Shown here: piece by piece, positions 51,560 through 61,070 of the stretch
How positions within the stretch are numbered: position 1 is the stretch's first letter
Layout: each line of letters starts with the position of its first letter
Assembly: GCF_003026455.1 (NCBI RefSeq)
Contig: NZ_PYMB01000013.1
Span: 1 to 64,000, forward strand
Length of the DNA stretch: 64,000 bases
Direction of reading: 5' to 3'
Source: Photobacterium rosenbergii
Lineage (GTDB): Bacteria; Pseudomonadota; Gammaproteobacteria; Enterobacterales; Vibrionaceae
Notes under the pieces: generated by a model
Database searches by the model: none
What the model saw: the letters and a program-made list of their open reading frames with translations, nothing else
Told to the model about the DNA's origin: nothing
Program-made: the position numbers and the translations under genes

Positions 51560-52600
51560 ATGCCATTACCTGATTCCCAATTTCAAGCAGCCTTTGTCCG
51601 ATCCATTTTCTTCCAACCTTTTGTCCGTGCTTTGGACAAACATTACGGGATCTCCCTTAGTGACATCGGCGTACCTCGCAAATTGCTTGAAGAGCCGATG
51701 ACGCTGGTCCCCTTTTCGGATCTCAACCAAAAAATGGAGCAACTAGAGCAACTGATTGGTAACCCGGCATACCTTTGCAAAATGGCGAAAGACATCAGTT
51801 TTGACAACATGGACAAACTCGGACAGTGGTTCCTCTCAACGCCTGAGCTTGCTCTTACTTTCCGCCGGATTAATTACGGCACGTCCTGCTTGCAATCTGG
51901 TGCAACCTTTCACGGTGAACTATCAGGTAAAATCATCAAATGGACTTATGACAACCATTTTTCATCAGGACGGGGGCGCCTCCAAGACAGCTTACGCATG
52001 GCTATCATGTTCACTAACACCCTGCGCTATTTTATGGGGGGGAATTATCACCCGCTGACTGTCGAGCTAAGTGGGCCACCTTGTGGTAACGGAGAATTAG
52101 AGCAGTTTTTTGGCGCAGACATACGTTGGAACGCACCGTTAACTCGGGTGTGGCTGGATATCTCCGTCCTTGAGCATGAAAATACTTTCCCATTTGAATT
52201 GTCACGCCCTATGATGCTGACCAACCTGGAGCTAGATGAATTTCTCAATATGCCCCAGCCTCATGATGCAGCGAAAATGATGTATGAGATGATCAATTAT
52301 TCCCGCTTCTATGGCTACCCAAGCTTAGACTTTGTTGCCGACAAGTTCGGCTTATCTCGGCAACAGCTTCAACGCCGCCTCCACCATTTTGGATGGAGCT
52401 TCAGTTCGATAACCAGCTATGTACTCTGTAACCAAGCAATCAAATACATGCAGGCTGATCTTAGTATTTCTGAAATAGCCAAAGAGCTCGGCTATAAAAA
52501 TGTTCAGAGTTTCAGCAAGGCTTTTCAACGTCAGCGGGGACAAACACCCACCCAATATAAGGAGAAGCTACAAGAACGGAGCCGGCAAAAACCAAATTAG
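51560..52600 (+). CDS. AraC-family transcriptional regulator
   Basis: 346 residues with an arabinose-binding-like N-domain (VRALDKHYGISLSDIGVPRKLLEEPMTLVPFSDLNQKMEQLEQ) and C-terminal HTH pair PSLDFVADKFGLSRQQLQRRLHHFGWSF / LSISEIAKELGYKNVQSFSKAFQRQRGQTPTQYKEK. Divergent from the YiaWV-like operon with a 200-bp spacer containing a CRP-like site, so it is the likely local regulator. Confidence 0.85.
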   Translation: MPLPDSQFQAAFVRSIFFQPFVRALDKHYGISLSDIGVPRKLLEEPMTLVPFSDLNQKMEQLEQLIGNPAYLCKMAKDISFDNMDKLGQWFLSTPELALTFRRINYGTSCLQSGATFHGELSGKIIKWTYDNHFSSGRGRLQDSLRMAIMFTNTLRYFMGGNYHPLTVELSGPPCGNGELEQFFGADIRWNAPLTRVWLDISVLEHENTFPFELSRPMMLTNLELDEFLNMPQPHDAAKMMYEMINYSRFYGYPSLDFVADKFGLSRQQLQRRLHHFGWSFSSITSYVLCNQAIKYMQADLSISEIAKELGYKNVQSFSKAFQRQRGQTPTQYKEKLQERSRQKPN

Positions 52601-52665
52601 CTTGTTGCTATTAGAAGGGATACCCAAGAGATTGCGATAACTTGGGTATGGGGTACGTCATAGGA

Positions 52666-53130
52666 CTATGTTTGTCGGGAACAGTTGAGGGTAAAGCGCT
52701 GGTCAGGGGTAATATGGTGGCGCATCACAAACTCAGCACGGTTATCACTTTCAAACTGTGGTTGGAAAAAGATCCGGTAACCAAGTAAATCGCGTCTTGC
52801 GTCACTATCAAAAGGATTCACATTGTTTTTGTCCACCACAATATCCCGCGATAGGTGAACAGGCTTTAGCACATAATCTAGCCCGTTATGGTAGAAGCTA
52901 TAATCAACTGCCAGCTTGAATTCCAATTGAATTTGATTGTTTTCAGAACGCCTCAGCCACTCTTCAGACTGAATCGTACCGTCAGGCTTGAACGTATATG
53001 ATGTGGTTTCCCACATGTTTTCTGGGGTATCCGGCCGCTGGCATAACCATGTGCCACCTTCCAATTGGGTAGCGACAGCAGGCGTTGCCAACATGCTTCC
53101 CATTAGTAACCCAACCAGTTTTATCTTCAT
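52666..53130 (-). CDS. Periplasmic protein, unknown
   Basis: 154 residues; signal peptide MKIKLVGLLMGSMLATPAVA. Two Cys (GTWLCQRPDTPENMW and the final LNCSRQT) bracket the protein and may pair. Lipocalin-like pattern (GGTWLCQ, SYTFKPDGTIQSEEWLRR, EFKLAVDYSFYHNG), but I cannot assign a family. Single gene. Confidence 0.6.
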   Translation of the reverse strand: MKIKLVGLLMGSMLATPAVATQLEGGTWLCQRPDTPENMWETTSYTFKPDGTIQSEEWLRRSENNQIQLEFKLAVDYSFYHNGLDYVLKPVHLSRDIVVDKNNVNPFDSDARRDLLGYRIFFQPQFESDNRAEFVMRHHITPDQRFTLNCSRQT

Positions 53131-53244
53131 CCTTGAATCCTGACTTATTTAATCTAATACAATTAGTTATAGCAGTATCCATGTAAACAAGACAGTGAAT
53201 TTATCTCACTGCTACGGTTAAAGCTTGATGGATTAAAACAAGAA

Positions 53245-53270
53245 AAGGGGAAAGCATACACTTTCCCCTT
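53245..53270. terminator. Terminator of barrel gene 2
   Basis: AAGGGGAAAG-loop-CTTTCCCCTT, perfect 10-bp stem. Confidence 0.7.
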
Positions 53271-53305
53271 CAGTTAATTAGGCTTAGTTTTTACAAGCAG
53301 ATCAA

Positions 53306-53815
53306 TTAGAAACGGTAATCAACCGACCATACTACTTGTTGTGAGTAGTCGATCTTCGTATCGTTTTTGCTGTAATCCTGATCTAGGTAGCGGTACGTCA
53401 AATCTGTTGACCAATTATCATTGATTTCATACATCGCACCAACTTGACCACCCCAAACGAAATCTGTCGAGCTGCTGCCGCTGATCTTGTTATCAGCCAC
53501 ACCCGCAGAAACACCTGCAAATAGGTTTACATTTTGGTGCACAGGCATTAGGTAATCATAAGAAGCCAAGAACATGTTCTGTGATGACTTGTCCATGTAA
53601 CTGTAAGTACCCATCACACGGTGATGGTCGTTCATGATAGCACCACCACGTAACTGGTAAGTTGCATCTTCACCGTTTTGGGCATTAGCACCTTTTACAT
53701 TATCTTCTTGGTAACCAACACCACCACCCACAAACCACTGTGTGTCAGCGGCGAACGCTGGAGATGCTGCCATTACTGCTAGTGCCAAAGTTGAGATTGC
53801 TGTGATCTTTTTCAT
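53306..53815 (-). CDS. Small outer-membrane beta-barrel protein (paralogue 2 of 3)
   Basis: 169 residues; signal peptide MKKITAISTLALAVMAASPAFA. Barrel pattern WFVGGGVGYQEDNV, YQLRGGAIMNDHHRVMGTYSY, NMFLASYDYLMPVHQNVNLFAGVSAGVADN, WGGQVGAMYEINDNWSTDLTYRYLDQDY, ending VVWSVDYRF (terminal Phe). Almost the same framework as the gene at 54203 and more distantly as that at 14483. Likely eight strands. GGAGACATAC ribosome site. Confidence 0.85.
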   Translation of the reverse strand: MKKITAISTLALAVMAASPAFAADTQWFVGGGVGYQEDNVKGANAQNGEDATYQLRGGAIMNDHHRVMGTYSYMDKSSQNMFLASYDYLMPVHQNVNLFAGVSAGVADNKISGSSSTDFVWGGQVGAMYEINDNWSTDLTYRYLDQDYSKNDTKIDYSQQVVWSVDYRF

Positions 53816-54152
53816 GTATGTCTCCTTGGACTCCCAAGCTTCATTAATTGTTCTTATCTAATGTGCCGGATAAGTCTTATATAATTTGTTCTGTTCGCCA
53901 ATCAATATACGCCTATTTACTGAATGGAAACTTAAGATATAAAACATTGTTTTTTAACTTAACAAATGCTGAACAAATAATGTATGTGCTCAATAAGAAA
54001 TCTTAAAAAGACACCATAAATCAATCAAAATAAGCAGCAATGATTAATTTACACTCAGAAAAACCAAAGAGAAAACACACAAACCACTGTTATTAAAAGA
54101 ATTAAATAACAAACAAAACATAAGCTGAATATTTTGACATTAATTTTTGAAA

Positions 54153-54183
54153 TAAAAAAAAGAGGACAGCAAGTCCTCTTTTT
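54153..54183. terminator. Terminator of barrel gene 3
   Basis: AGAGGAC-AGCAA-GTCCTCT stem flanked by A8 and T5. The rest of the 387-bp spacer 53816-54152 is very AT-rich and shows no ORF; it holds the promoter of barrel gene 2. Confidence 0.8.
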
Positions 54184-54202
54184 AATATTTATTCAGCTTA
54201 AA

Positions 54203-54763
54203 TTAAAATTTGTAATCAACAGACCAAACGACCTGTTGGGTGTAATCAATTTTATTCACACCTTTTTGATAGTCTTGATCTAGGTAACGGTAAGTAAGGT
54301 CTGTTGATAGATTATTGCTCAACTTGTATTGTGCACCTACTTGGCCACCCCATACAAAATCTGTTGAGCTGTTGCTGCTCAGAGTATTTTTGATCTTGGT
54401 ATCAGAGTAACCCATCGTAGCACCCGCAAACAGGTTTACCTTTTGATGAACAGGGATCAAGTAATCATACGAAGCAAGGTACATGTTCTGGGTATAATCA
54501 TTAGCGAAAAATCCATCAAACTCACTTTCGTAATAGCTGTATGTCGCCGTGAATCGGTGCTGGTCGTTGATGATGGCACCGCCACGGAACTGGTAGGAAG
54601 CATCTTCAACATTCTTGTTCGAATATAGTTGGCCACTCCTTTCTATTTTGTCATTCTGGTAGCCAATACCACCACCGACAAACCAGTCAGTGTTGTTTGC
54701 CAATACAGGTGTAGCCGCAAGAGTAGAAAGAATAAGGGTTGACGCTACTACTAGCTTTTTCAT
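54203..54763 (-). CDS. Small outer-membrane beta-barrel protein (paralogue 3 of 3)
   Basis: 186 residues; signal peptide MKKLVVASTLILSTLAATPVLA. Same framework as the neighbour (WFVGGGIGYQNDKI, FRGGAIINDQHRFTATYSYYES, NMYLASYDYLIPVHQKVNLFAGATMGYSD, WGGQVGAQYKLSNNLSTDLTYRYLDQDY, VVWSVDYKF) with longer surface loops near residues 45-55 and 78-90. A tandem duplicate that has diverged in the loops. Confidence 0.85.
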   Translation of the reverse strand: MKKLVVASTLILSTLAATPVLANNTDWFVGGGIGYQNDKIERSGQLYSNKNVEDASYQFRGGAIINDQHRFTATYSYYESEFDGFFANDYTQNMYLASYDYLIPVHQKVNLFAGATMGYSDTKIKNTLSSNSSTDFVWGGQVGAQYKLSNNLSTDLTYRYLDQDYQKGVNKIDYTQQVVWSVDYKF

Positions 54764-54954
54764 GTGTAATTTCCTTGATGCAGTGTTTGTAAAGCCAAGC
54801 TAATTCTTGGTTTCTAGTTATTAGGTGCAGTTATGGTTGCTGCCCTTTCAATAATGAACACTGTACACAATAAAGCTGAACGAAACCTTAAAATAGAAAA
54901 CACTGTTTTATTTGTAATTTTCTATGTCAGAACACAAGAAAAGACTTAACAATA

Positions 54955-55875
54955 TCAAGAAAGTCCTATATGTGACGCCTTACTTGGTGGTACGCCAAAG
55001 TAGCGTTTGAATTCGCGGCTAAACTGGGTTGGACTCTCATAGCCTACTTTCAAGGCCGCAATATTGGCAGGCATACCGTCTTGCGACATCATGGTTTTAG
55101 CCTTGTTGAGGCGGATCTTCTTGATGTACTGCAAAGGGGGATCAGTTACCACCTGTTTGAAGGCACGGTGGAACGCCGACACACTCATTCCAGCCATATC
55201 CGCCAAATCATTTATCGCCAGCTTTTGATCATAGTGTGATTGGACATGGGTGATCACCCGGGAAACCCGCGACAATGCGCTGTCTTGCTTACAGTATTGT
55301 GCAAGTAAATGGCCCTGATCGCTTTTGAGCAGTTGGAAGTAAAACTCTCGCAACAACTGCTTGCCCAGCACTTTGGCATCTAACGGATCTTTCAAGCAGC
55401 CCAAAAGCCGGCAGATACAATCTCGTATGTCAGGTGTAATTTGAGTGACTGCAACACCACGCCCATTATCCGGCGAGGGGGCCATTTCGCTGTGCTGGTG
55501 CTGCTCCAAGGTATCAACAAGCTCTTGAATGATGGTGAGATCAAAATCGATATCCAACCCAATCAACGGCTCTTCCGGTGAAGCAAAAGTTTCACATGCT
55601 ATAGGGTAAGGTGTTGCAACAATCAGGCAATGGTTTGTATCGTAATCAAAGCGGTAATCATTGAGGTGGCCCACTTTATTCCCTTGCAGAATCACCACAA
55701 CCCCTTGCTGATACATCTGCGGTGTCATCTTATGGTACTGCTTGATCCTAAATAGCCGAATACCCGGTATAGGAAGGTCAACAATACCTGAACTATCAGC
55801 TAAACCATAGTAAGTACAAAGATCTTCCCCTTTCTGTACACACTTTTTAGACGCGGAGTCTACGACGGATACCAT
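54955..55875 (-). CDS. AraC-family regulator next to the alcohol dehydrogenase (YqhC-like)
   Basis: 306 residues. AraC_N-type domain (PGIRLFRIKQYHKMTPQMYQQGVVVILQGNKVG; ATPYPIACETFASPEEPLIGLDIDFDL) and C-terminal LAINDLADMAGMSVSAFHRAFKQVVTDPPLQYIKKIRLNKAKTMM plus PANIAALKVGYESPTQFSREFKRYFGVPPSKA. Divergent from the YqhD-like gene, the same pairing as E. coli yqhC/yqhD, where the regulator senses reactive aldehydes. By analogy it should activate 56126. Confidence 0.8.
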   Translation of the reverse strand: MVSVVDSASKKCVQKGEDLCTYYGLADSSGIVDLPIPGIRLFRIKQYHKMTPQMYQQGVVVILQGNKVGHLNDYRFDYDTNHCLIVATPYPIACETFASPEEPLIGLDIDFDLTIIQELVDTLEQHQHSEMAPSPDNGRGVAVTQITPDIRDCICRLLGCLKDPLDAKVLGKQLLREFYFQLLKSDQGHLLAQYCKQDSALSRVSRVITHVQSHYDQKLAINDLADMAGMSVSAFHRAFKQVVTDPPLQYIKKIRLNKAKTMMSQDGMPANIAALKVGYESPTQFSREFKRYFGVPPSKASHIGLS

Positions 55876-56067
55876 CTCACCTACCCTAAGATTAAAATGA
55901 ATGATTTGCCTTTGGGCACAGAGCAGAACGCGACTTAACGCGAAAAGCCAGTGCTGGAGAACAATCAGCAGAAAGCTATCCTACCATATATTCCCGACGA
56001 CAATATCAGTCAAAAAGTAGATTTAGGCAAGTATTAAACAGTTTTGAGCATCACTATTTAGGGAGCA

Positions 56068-56095
56068 TTGGCATAGACTGTGTTCATCATATAGC
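56068..56095 (+). promoter_or_regulatory. Promoter of the alcohol dehydrogenase gene
   Basis: TTGGCA, 16-nt spacer, TATAGC, about 30 nt before the ATG; a CTGGAGA ribosome site follows. Confidence 0.45.
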
Positions 56096-56125
56096 GACAC
56101 ATACAATAAACACTGGAGATACTTC

Positions 56126-57277
56126 ATGGACAAGTTTACTTACCAGAACCCTACCCGTATCCATTTTGGTGAAGGCCAAATCGCAGCCATTGCCAACGAT
56201 ATCCCACAAGACAAAAAGGTCTTGGTCATCTACGGTGGCGGTTCTATCAAGAAAAACGGTGTATATGATCAAGTCAAAGCAGCGCTAAGTGAGCATAACT
56301 GGGGCGAGTTTGCGGGTGTAGAACCAAACCCTCAGTACGACACGCTAATGAAAGCGGTTGAAAAAATCAAAGCTGAAGGCTTTGACTACCTACTTGCAGT
56401 CGGTGGCGGTTCGGTTATCGATGGCACTAAGTTCATCGCTGCAGCTGCTGCTTACCAAGGCGAAGACCCATGGAATATCCTTGCCCAACAGCACCCTGTA
56501 GAAAGTGCCCTACCACTTGCATGTGTATTGACTCTTCCTGCAACAGGCTCTGAGAGCAACATGGGCTCTGTTGTTTCTCGCGGTAAAGACAAACTGGCTT
56601 TCATGACACCAAAAGTACAGCCATTGTTTGCAGTACTAGACCCAACAACTACGCTTAGCCTTTCTCCTCGTCAGGTAGCGAATGGTGTAGTTGATGCCTA
56701 TGTTCATGTCATGGAGCAATACCTGACCTTCCCGGCCAATGCCAAGGTTCAGGACCGCTTTGCCGAAGGTTTGCTTCTGAACCTTATCGAAGAAGGGCCG
56801 AAAGCCCTAGCGACTCCTGATGATATCGATGTGCGTGCCAACATCATGTGGACCGCAACCCAAGCTCTAAATGGTTTGATTGGTGTCGGTGTACCGCAAG
56901 ACTGGACCACTCACATGATTGGCCATGAGCTAACCGGTAACTACGGTATCGACCATGCTCGCACGCTTAGCATTGTTCTGCCAGCAGTGATGAAAGAGCG
57001 CCGTGAAGACAAAGAAGGCAAATTGCTGCAGTACGCAGAGCGTGTATTTGGTATCACTGAAGGTACAAACGACGAGCGTATCGACCAAGCAATTGCCCAA
57101 ACTATCGCCTTCTTCAAGCAGATGGAAGTACCAACCAGCCTAAGTGATGTCGAGTTGGGTAATGCTGACATCGACACTCTGGTTGCCAGCCTTGAAAAGC
57201 ATGGTATGAAAGCATTGGGTGAGCGAGGTAACATCACGATCAATGACAGCCGAGCGATCCTAGAGGCTGCGCTGTAA
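56126..57277 (+). CDS. yqhD: NADPH-dependent iron/zinc alcohol dehydrogenase, broad aldehyde reductase (YqhD-like)
   Basis: 383 residues (E. coli YqhD 387) and similar throughout: NPTRIHFGEGQIA, YGGGSIKKNGVYDQV (NADPH GGGS), AVGGGSVIDGTKFIAAAA, LPATGSESN. Metal ligands in ANGVVDAYVHVMEQY (Asp and His) and THMIGHELTGNYGIDHARTLS (two His). It reduces short and peroxidation-derived aldehydes with NADPH. Regulated probably by the divergent AraC gene. Confidence 0.9.
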   Translation: MDKFTYQNPTRIHFGEGQIAAIANDIPQDKKVLVIYGGGSIKKNGVYDQVKAALSEHNWGEFAGVEPNPQYDTLMKAVEKIKAEGFDYLLAVGGGSVIDGTKFIAAAAAYQGEDPWNILAQQHPVESALPLACVLTLPATGSESNMGSVVSRGKDKLAFMTPKVQPLFAVLDPTTTLSLSPRQVANGVVDAYVHVMEQYLTFPANAKVQDRFAEGLLLNLIEEGPKALATPDDIDVRANIMWTATQALNGLIGVGVPQDWTTHMIGHELTGNYGIDHARTLSIVLPAVMKERREDKEGKLLQYAERVFGITEGTNDERIDQAIAQTIAFFKQMEVPTSLSDVELGNADIDTLVASLEKHGMKALGERGNITINDSRAILEAAL

Positions 57278-57295
57278 CTTCATAGCTATAAAAGA

Positions 57296-57327
57296 AAAGG
57301 GAGGCGCTTCGCCTCCCTTTTTTTCAC
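57296..57327. terminator. Bidirectional terminator
   Basis: GGGAGGCG-CTT-CGCCTCCC with A4 before and T8 after, between the dehydrogenase and argF. Confidence 0.9.
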
Positions 57328-57376
57328 CCAAGACTTCAAGTTGCAGGATTCAAGGTCTTAAAGTCTACTGACTAGA

Positions 57377-58378
57377 TTAATCACCCAGAGTCGCTACCAT
57401 GATGGCTTTGATCGCATGCATGCGGTTTTCGGCCTCATCGAAGCAGATGTTGTAAGGTGACTCGAATACATCTTCTGTCACCTCTAGACCTTCTAGGTAG
57501 AAACGCTCTGAGATTTCTTTACCCACCGTAGTTTCACTGTTGTGGAATGCTGGTAGGCAGTGCATGTATTTCACATCTGGGTTATTGGTCATCTTGATGA
57601 CGTCCATATTGACCTGGTAAGGGGACAGGTCGTGAACGCGCTGGGCCCATAGTTCTGCAGGCTCACCCATAGACACCCATACATCGCCGTATATGAAATC
57701 GACACCTGCCACACCTTCTTGAACGTTGTCAGTGATGACAATCTTACCGCCGGAGATTTCACACAGTTCATTACACTCGGCAACTAACTCAGGCTCTGGC
57801 CAGTATTCTTTCGGGCCAACCAAACGGATTTCCATGCCCACTTTCGCAGCACCGACCATTAATGAGTTACCCATGTTGTTCTTAGCATCGCCCATGTAGG
57901 CCAACTTCATCTCGTTAAGGTGCTTGCCGTTACCGTGTTCAATCATAGTCATCCAGTCAGCGATGATCTGGGTTGGATGCCATTGGTCGGTAAGGCCATT
58001 CCAGACCGGTACCCCGGCAAACTCACCCAAGGTTTCCACAACCTTCTGATCATAACCACGGAACTCGATACCATCGTAGAAGCGTCCCAGCACACGAGCT
58101 GTATCTTTGGCGCTTTCTTTGTGGCCCATTTGTGAGCCGCTACCAATGTATGTGACGTTCGCGCCCTGGTCATACGCCGCCACTTCAAATGCACAACGGG
58201 TACGGGTGGACGTTTTTTCAAAGATCAGGGCGATGTTCTTGCCGCTCAATCTTGGTTGCTCAGTACCACTGTACTTTGCTTTTTTCAAATCTTGCGCAAG
58301 GCCGATCAGGTGCTCAATTTCTTTGCCAGTGAAATCCAATAAACGTAGGAAATTACGGTGACGTAGATTAAAAGCCAT
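57377..58378 (-). CDS. argF: Ornithine carbamoyltransferase
   Basis: 333 residues (E. coli ArgI/ArgF 334). Carbamoyl-phosphate loop [11 protein letters not shown] near residue 56, [12 protein letters not shown] near 133, ornithine loop VWVSMGE near 230, and [15 protein letters not shown] near 270. Makes citrulline from ornithine and carbamoyl phosphate. It stands alone without arcA or other arg genes; the regulatory gap upstream has an ArgR-box-like inverted repeat, which suggests the biosynthetic role. argF versus argI/arcB naming cannot be decided. Confidence 0.93.
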   Translation of the reverse strand: MAFNLRHRNFLRLLDFTGKEIEHLIGLAQDLKKAKYSGTEQPRLSGKNIALIFEKTSTRTRCAFEVAAYDQGANVTYIGSGSQMGHKESAKDTARVLGRFYDGIEFRGYDQKVVETLGEFAGVPVWNGLTDQWHPTQIIADWMTMIEHGNGKHLNEMKLAYMGDAKNNMGNSLMVGAAKVGMEIRLVGPKEYWPEPELVAECNELCEISGGKIVITDNVQEGVAGVDFIYGDVWVSMGEPAELWAQRVHDLSPYQVNMDVIKMTNNPDVKYMHCLPAFHNSETTVGKEISERFYLEGLEVTEDVFESPYNICFDEAENRMHAIKAIMVATLGD

Positions 58379-58491
58379 ATTCGTATCTCTCTGTTAAATA
58401 ATATAATTTACGCAGTGTTTTGCTTCACTGCTGTTTTGTTGCCTGTGGTTAGAATATCCAGACTTTCGGCAGAACCGTCTAGTTGATTGTC

Positions 58492-58508
58492 CTGAATCCT
58501 TTATTCAG
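58492..58508. promoter_or_regulatory. ARG-box-like inverted repeat
   Basis: CTGAAT-CCTTT-ATTCAG: arms match the ArgR box TGAAT/ATTCA but the spacer is 5 not 4 nt. About 115 bp upstream of argF. Only one box is seen where two are typical. Confidence 0.35.
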
Positions 58509-58568
58509 CATTCCTTAACAGGGCATAAAACATTAAAGAGAACGAATAACCACGCACTTTAATTCAAC

Positions 58569-58598
58569 AAAAAAGCCGATGAATGCATCATCGGCTTT
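58569..58598. terminator. Terminator of the L,D-transpeptidase gene
   Basis: GCCGATGA-ATGCA-TCATCGGC stem with A and T runs on both sides. Confidence 0.85.
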
Positions 58599-58626
58599 TC
58601 TCAAATAACTTGGCAACTCGAAACAT

Positions 58627-59337
58627 TTAGCGGCTGATCACCATTCGGTTTTCACTATCTGAAGGTTCATGAAAAGTATTAGACGCCAGCAAGGATGGTG
58701 AAGATTCCTGCCCGACCATTTCATCGTTAGCGGCAAGAATGATGCTGCCCCCCTTAATTAAATCGATAATCTCACGATTCTTTTCAGGCGGCAGCGCCGG
58801 ACATCCCCAACTCCAACCAATAAAGTTATTAACGGCTAAAAAGTCTGGTGAGGCATATTTCGCCCCATGGATCACGATATGACGCCGGCGGGCATTGTCA
58901 TTGACCCCTTTAGACAAGCCATCAAGACGCAGTGAGTATCCGTATTTCCCGTAATAGGTCTCAGCCGTTTTAAACACGCCTAAAGAGGTTTGCTTTGAGT
59001 TGACGGTGTTAGAAAAGCGCTCTGCCGTTGCACCACCACTCTCAATCCCATGGGTAGTATAGGTATGGTACTTCAACTTTTTATTGGCCAAATCGACAAC
59101 ATAGAACCGTTTTTCATTGGAAGGCCTTCGGTAGTCAATGATCACCAAATTAGGATTAGCCCCCGTCCCTTTGGTCATATAGGCTTCGATACCCTCTTTG
59201 AGCAAAGCATAATCCATTAGGCCGTCCAATGAGGCCCTTGTATAGACTTCGCTAGCAAGATCTTCGATGTGTTCTTCAACAGTACCAGCCTGGGCAATGG
59301 TAGAAAAAAGCAAAAGTAGAAGTATTTTTTTGATCAT
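58627..59337 (-). CDS. Murein L,D-transpeptidase-family (YkuD_2) periplasmic protein
   Basis: 236 residues from the ATG at 59337 (four codons after the longest start). Signal peptide MIKKILLLLLFSTIAQA. The YkuD-type active site is HIVIHGAKYASPDFLAVNNFIGWSWGCPALP: catalytic His then Cys in SWGCPAL. The upstream strand IDYRRPSNEKRFYVVDLANKKLKYHTYTTHG is the family entry. It probably makes 3-3 crosslinks or links lipoprotein to peptidoglycan, or carboxypeptidase trimming. Divergent from an M15 peptidase. Confidence 0.82.
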   Translation of the reverse strand: MIKKILLLLLFSTIAQAGTVEEHIEDLASEVYTRASLDGLMDYALLKEGIEAYMTKGTGANPNLVIIDYRRPSNEKRFYVVDLANKKLKYHTYTTHGIESGGATAERFSNTVNSKQTSLGVFKTAETYYGKYGYSLRLDGLSKGVNDNARRRHIVIHGAKYASPDFLAVNNFIGWSWGCPALPPEKNREIIDLIKGGSIILAANDEMVGQESSPSLLASNTFHEPSDSENRMVISR

Positions 59338-59554
59338 AGGCAATAACAAAAAGCGACTTTTTTACGACAGAGTTACCTAACTAATTTTAACAGATTAATC
59401 GGCAATGACTTTTTTATCTCACCATTTAAGACAGATTTTCATAGAAAATTACAAATGACAGCTTAAGAAACGACTAAAACCCGCTCAGTCAAATCACCTA
59501 CACTTAAACGAATATGTCGATGTATATCCCATCAATACCAATTCAGGATGTAAG

Positions 59555-60187
59555 ATGAAGTGGATAATGTTGTCGCTATTGTTGGGCTTTTCGAGCGCAA
59601 GCCAAGCAGAAGCCGTTGATCTATCAAAGCTTTACGAAGTACACACCGACTTTGACTACAGTGATTTAGTCGTTGAGGTGCAAGGTTTTAAAGTCCCTAC
59701 TCTGGCAGCATTCCGTGGTTGGGTGCTGATGAACAGGAAAGAAAAGGAGATTCAAGAAGGTTATAAATATTTTCTGGATAATGGAGTCAAAGAAGGCATA
59801 CCTCTTCACCTCATTCTGCTACAAGGTACAGATTGGAGGCTGAGCAACACCACGGTTTTCAACCTACCTGACAAAAAGAACTGGGATAATATGGTGCGGA
59901 CCTTACTGTTCGTTCAAGAGCACGTCATGCCAAAAACCGGTTTGCTTATCCCAGTCTCTGGTGACCGTAGCAAAGAATACAACCAACATGCCGGTGGCGC
60001 GCCTCGCAGCTCTCACTTAGATTTCTGTGCGCTTGACATGGTACCGATCAGGAACATCTCCCGTACTGAGCTCCACAAAATCCTTATGGGCGTTTATAAC
60101 AAAGTCGGCAGGAAAAACAATATGGGGCTAGGCCTATACAGCGGCGTACGATTCCATATTGATACCTGTGGATATAGAAGCTGGTGA
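59555..60187 (+). CDS. M15-family murein peptidase (DD-carboxypeptidase/endopeptidase-like)
   Basis: 210 residues; signal peptide MKWIMLSLLLGFSSASQA. M15_3/DUF882-type zinc site: SGDRSKEYNQHAGGAPRSSHLDFCALDMVP (His and Asp ligands) and VRFHIDTCGYRSW (His ligand), with two Cys likely paired. About 120 residues of unfamiliar helical sequence precede the catalytic part. Cleaves D-amino-acid bonds in peptidoglycan by family analogy. Divergent from the L,D-transpeptidase gene (205-bp spacer). Confidence 0.72.
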   Translation: MKWIMLSLLLGFSSASQAEAVDLSKLYEVHTDFDYSDLVVEVQGFKVPTLAAFRGWVLMNRKEKEIQEGYKYFLDNGVKEGIPLHLILLQGTDWRLSNTTVFNLPDKKNWDNMVRTLLFVQEHVMPKTGLLIPVSGDRSKEYNQHAGGAPRSSHLDFCALDMVPIRNISRTELHKILMGVYNKVGRKNNMGLGLYSGVRFHIDTCGYRSW

Positions 60188-60265
60188 TTGCTTCTAATGA
60201 CAAACTACTCAAAAAGGGGGATTTCTCCTACTTCCCTTCCTTGATCGGAGTGATAAAATGCGCGT

Positions 60266-60964
60266 GTGAACATAGACCAAAATACATATTTATCCGTTCT
60301 GATTCACATGCTAGAGCACAGCCCGTATCCTGCAGGATTGAAGTCTAAGGATGGCATTTTCGCCTTTGCCAACAAAGCCTACCGTGACTTAGTCAATGCA
60401 CCATGTGATATAGAAGGCCTCACTGATCGTGATCTACCATGTGATACAGCCCAATTTGCATCTGACTTTGTACAGCAAGATAGACAGGCGATATCAGAAA
60501 ACAAGACAGTAATAACCATAGATGTGCATAAATATGCTCATGGTTTTGATGCTTATACTTTCGAAAAACGCCCCGTGATCATCAATGGAGAGCCTTGGGG
60601 TATCCAATTTAGCGCGACCAACTTAAGGGAGTTAGTCAATCTGGCGTCTTTTGCAGAAATCATGGCGCTTAACAGCACAAATACGTCTTTCAGCACCGTC
60701 AAGCCTGAGTGTATGCAGCTTACACCGTCACAGGAAATCGTCCTGTTTTGGCTGTTGCGTGGCCGTCAGACAAAGCAAATTGCACAATTGATTCACCGAA
60801 CACCGAAGGCAGTCGAAAAACAAATCTCCAATTTAATTGCACGGTTTGCAGATGTGGGTGTGACTAATCGTGCGACTTTGATCGAATATGCCCGCTGTAA
60901 TGGCTGGCTTTCTGTGATTCCAGAACAGCTCTTCAAAACACCAGCCTCGATAATTGTCCAGTAA
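60266..60964 (+). CDS. PAS-LuxR family transcriptional regulator
   Basis: 232 residues from a GTG start at 60266. The N-terminal PAS-like domain (SPYPAGLKSKDGIFAFANKAYRDLVN; GLTDRDLPCD) is followed by a LuxR/GerE helix-turn-helix LTPSQEIVLFWLLRGRQTKQIAQLIHRTPKAVEKQISNLIARF near 152-195. No receiver Asp is seen, so it senses a small ligand or redox state by its PAS domain. No obvious cognate target nearby apart from the M15 gene just upstream (78-bp gap). Confidence 0.8.
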   Translation: MNIDQNTYLSVLIHMLEHSPYPAGLKSKDGIFAFANKAYRDLVNAPCDIEGLTDRDLPCDTAQFASDFVQQDRQAISENKTVITIDVHKYAHGFDAYTFEKRPVIINGEPWGIQFSATNLRELVNLASFAEIMALNSTNTSFSTVKPECMQLTPSQEIVLFWLLRGRQTKQIAQLIHRTPKAVEKQISNLIARFADVGVTNRATLIEYARCNGWLSVIPEQLFKTPASIIVQ

Positions 60965-61000
60965 CCTTGTCGCTACCCGCTTTAGCCAATACTTAGCCTA

Positions 61001-61029
61001 AAAAAAGCCAGCAGATAAACTGCTGGCTT
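61001..61029. terminator. Terminator of dkgB
   Basis: AAGCCAGCAG-ATAAA-CTGCTGGCTT perfect 10-bp stem; T7 on the minus strand. Confidence 0.85.
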
Positions 61030-61070
61030 GAGAGACCTGTCTGTAATGACTTAGGCAAATGGAATCGAAA

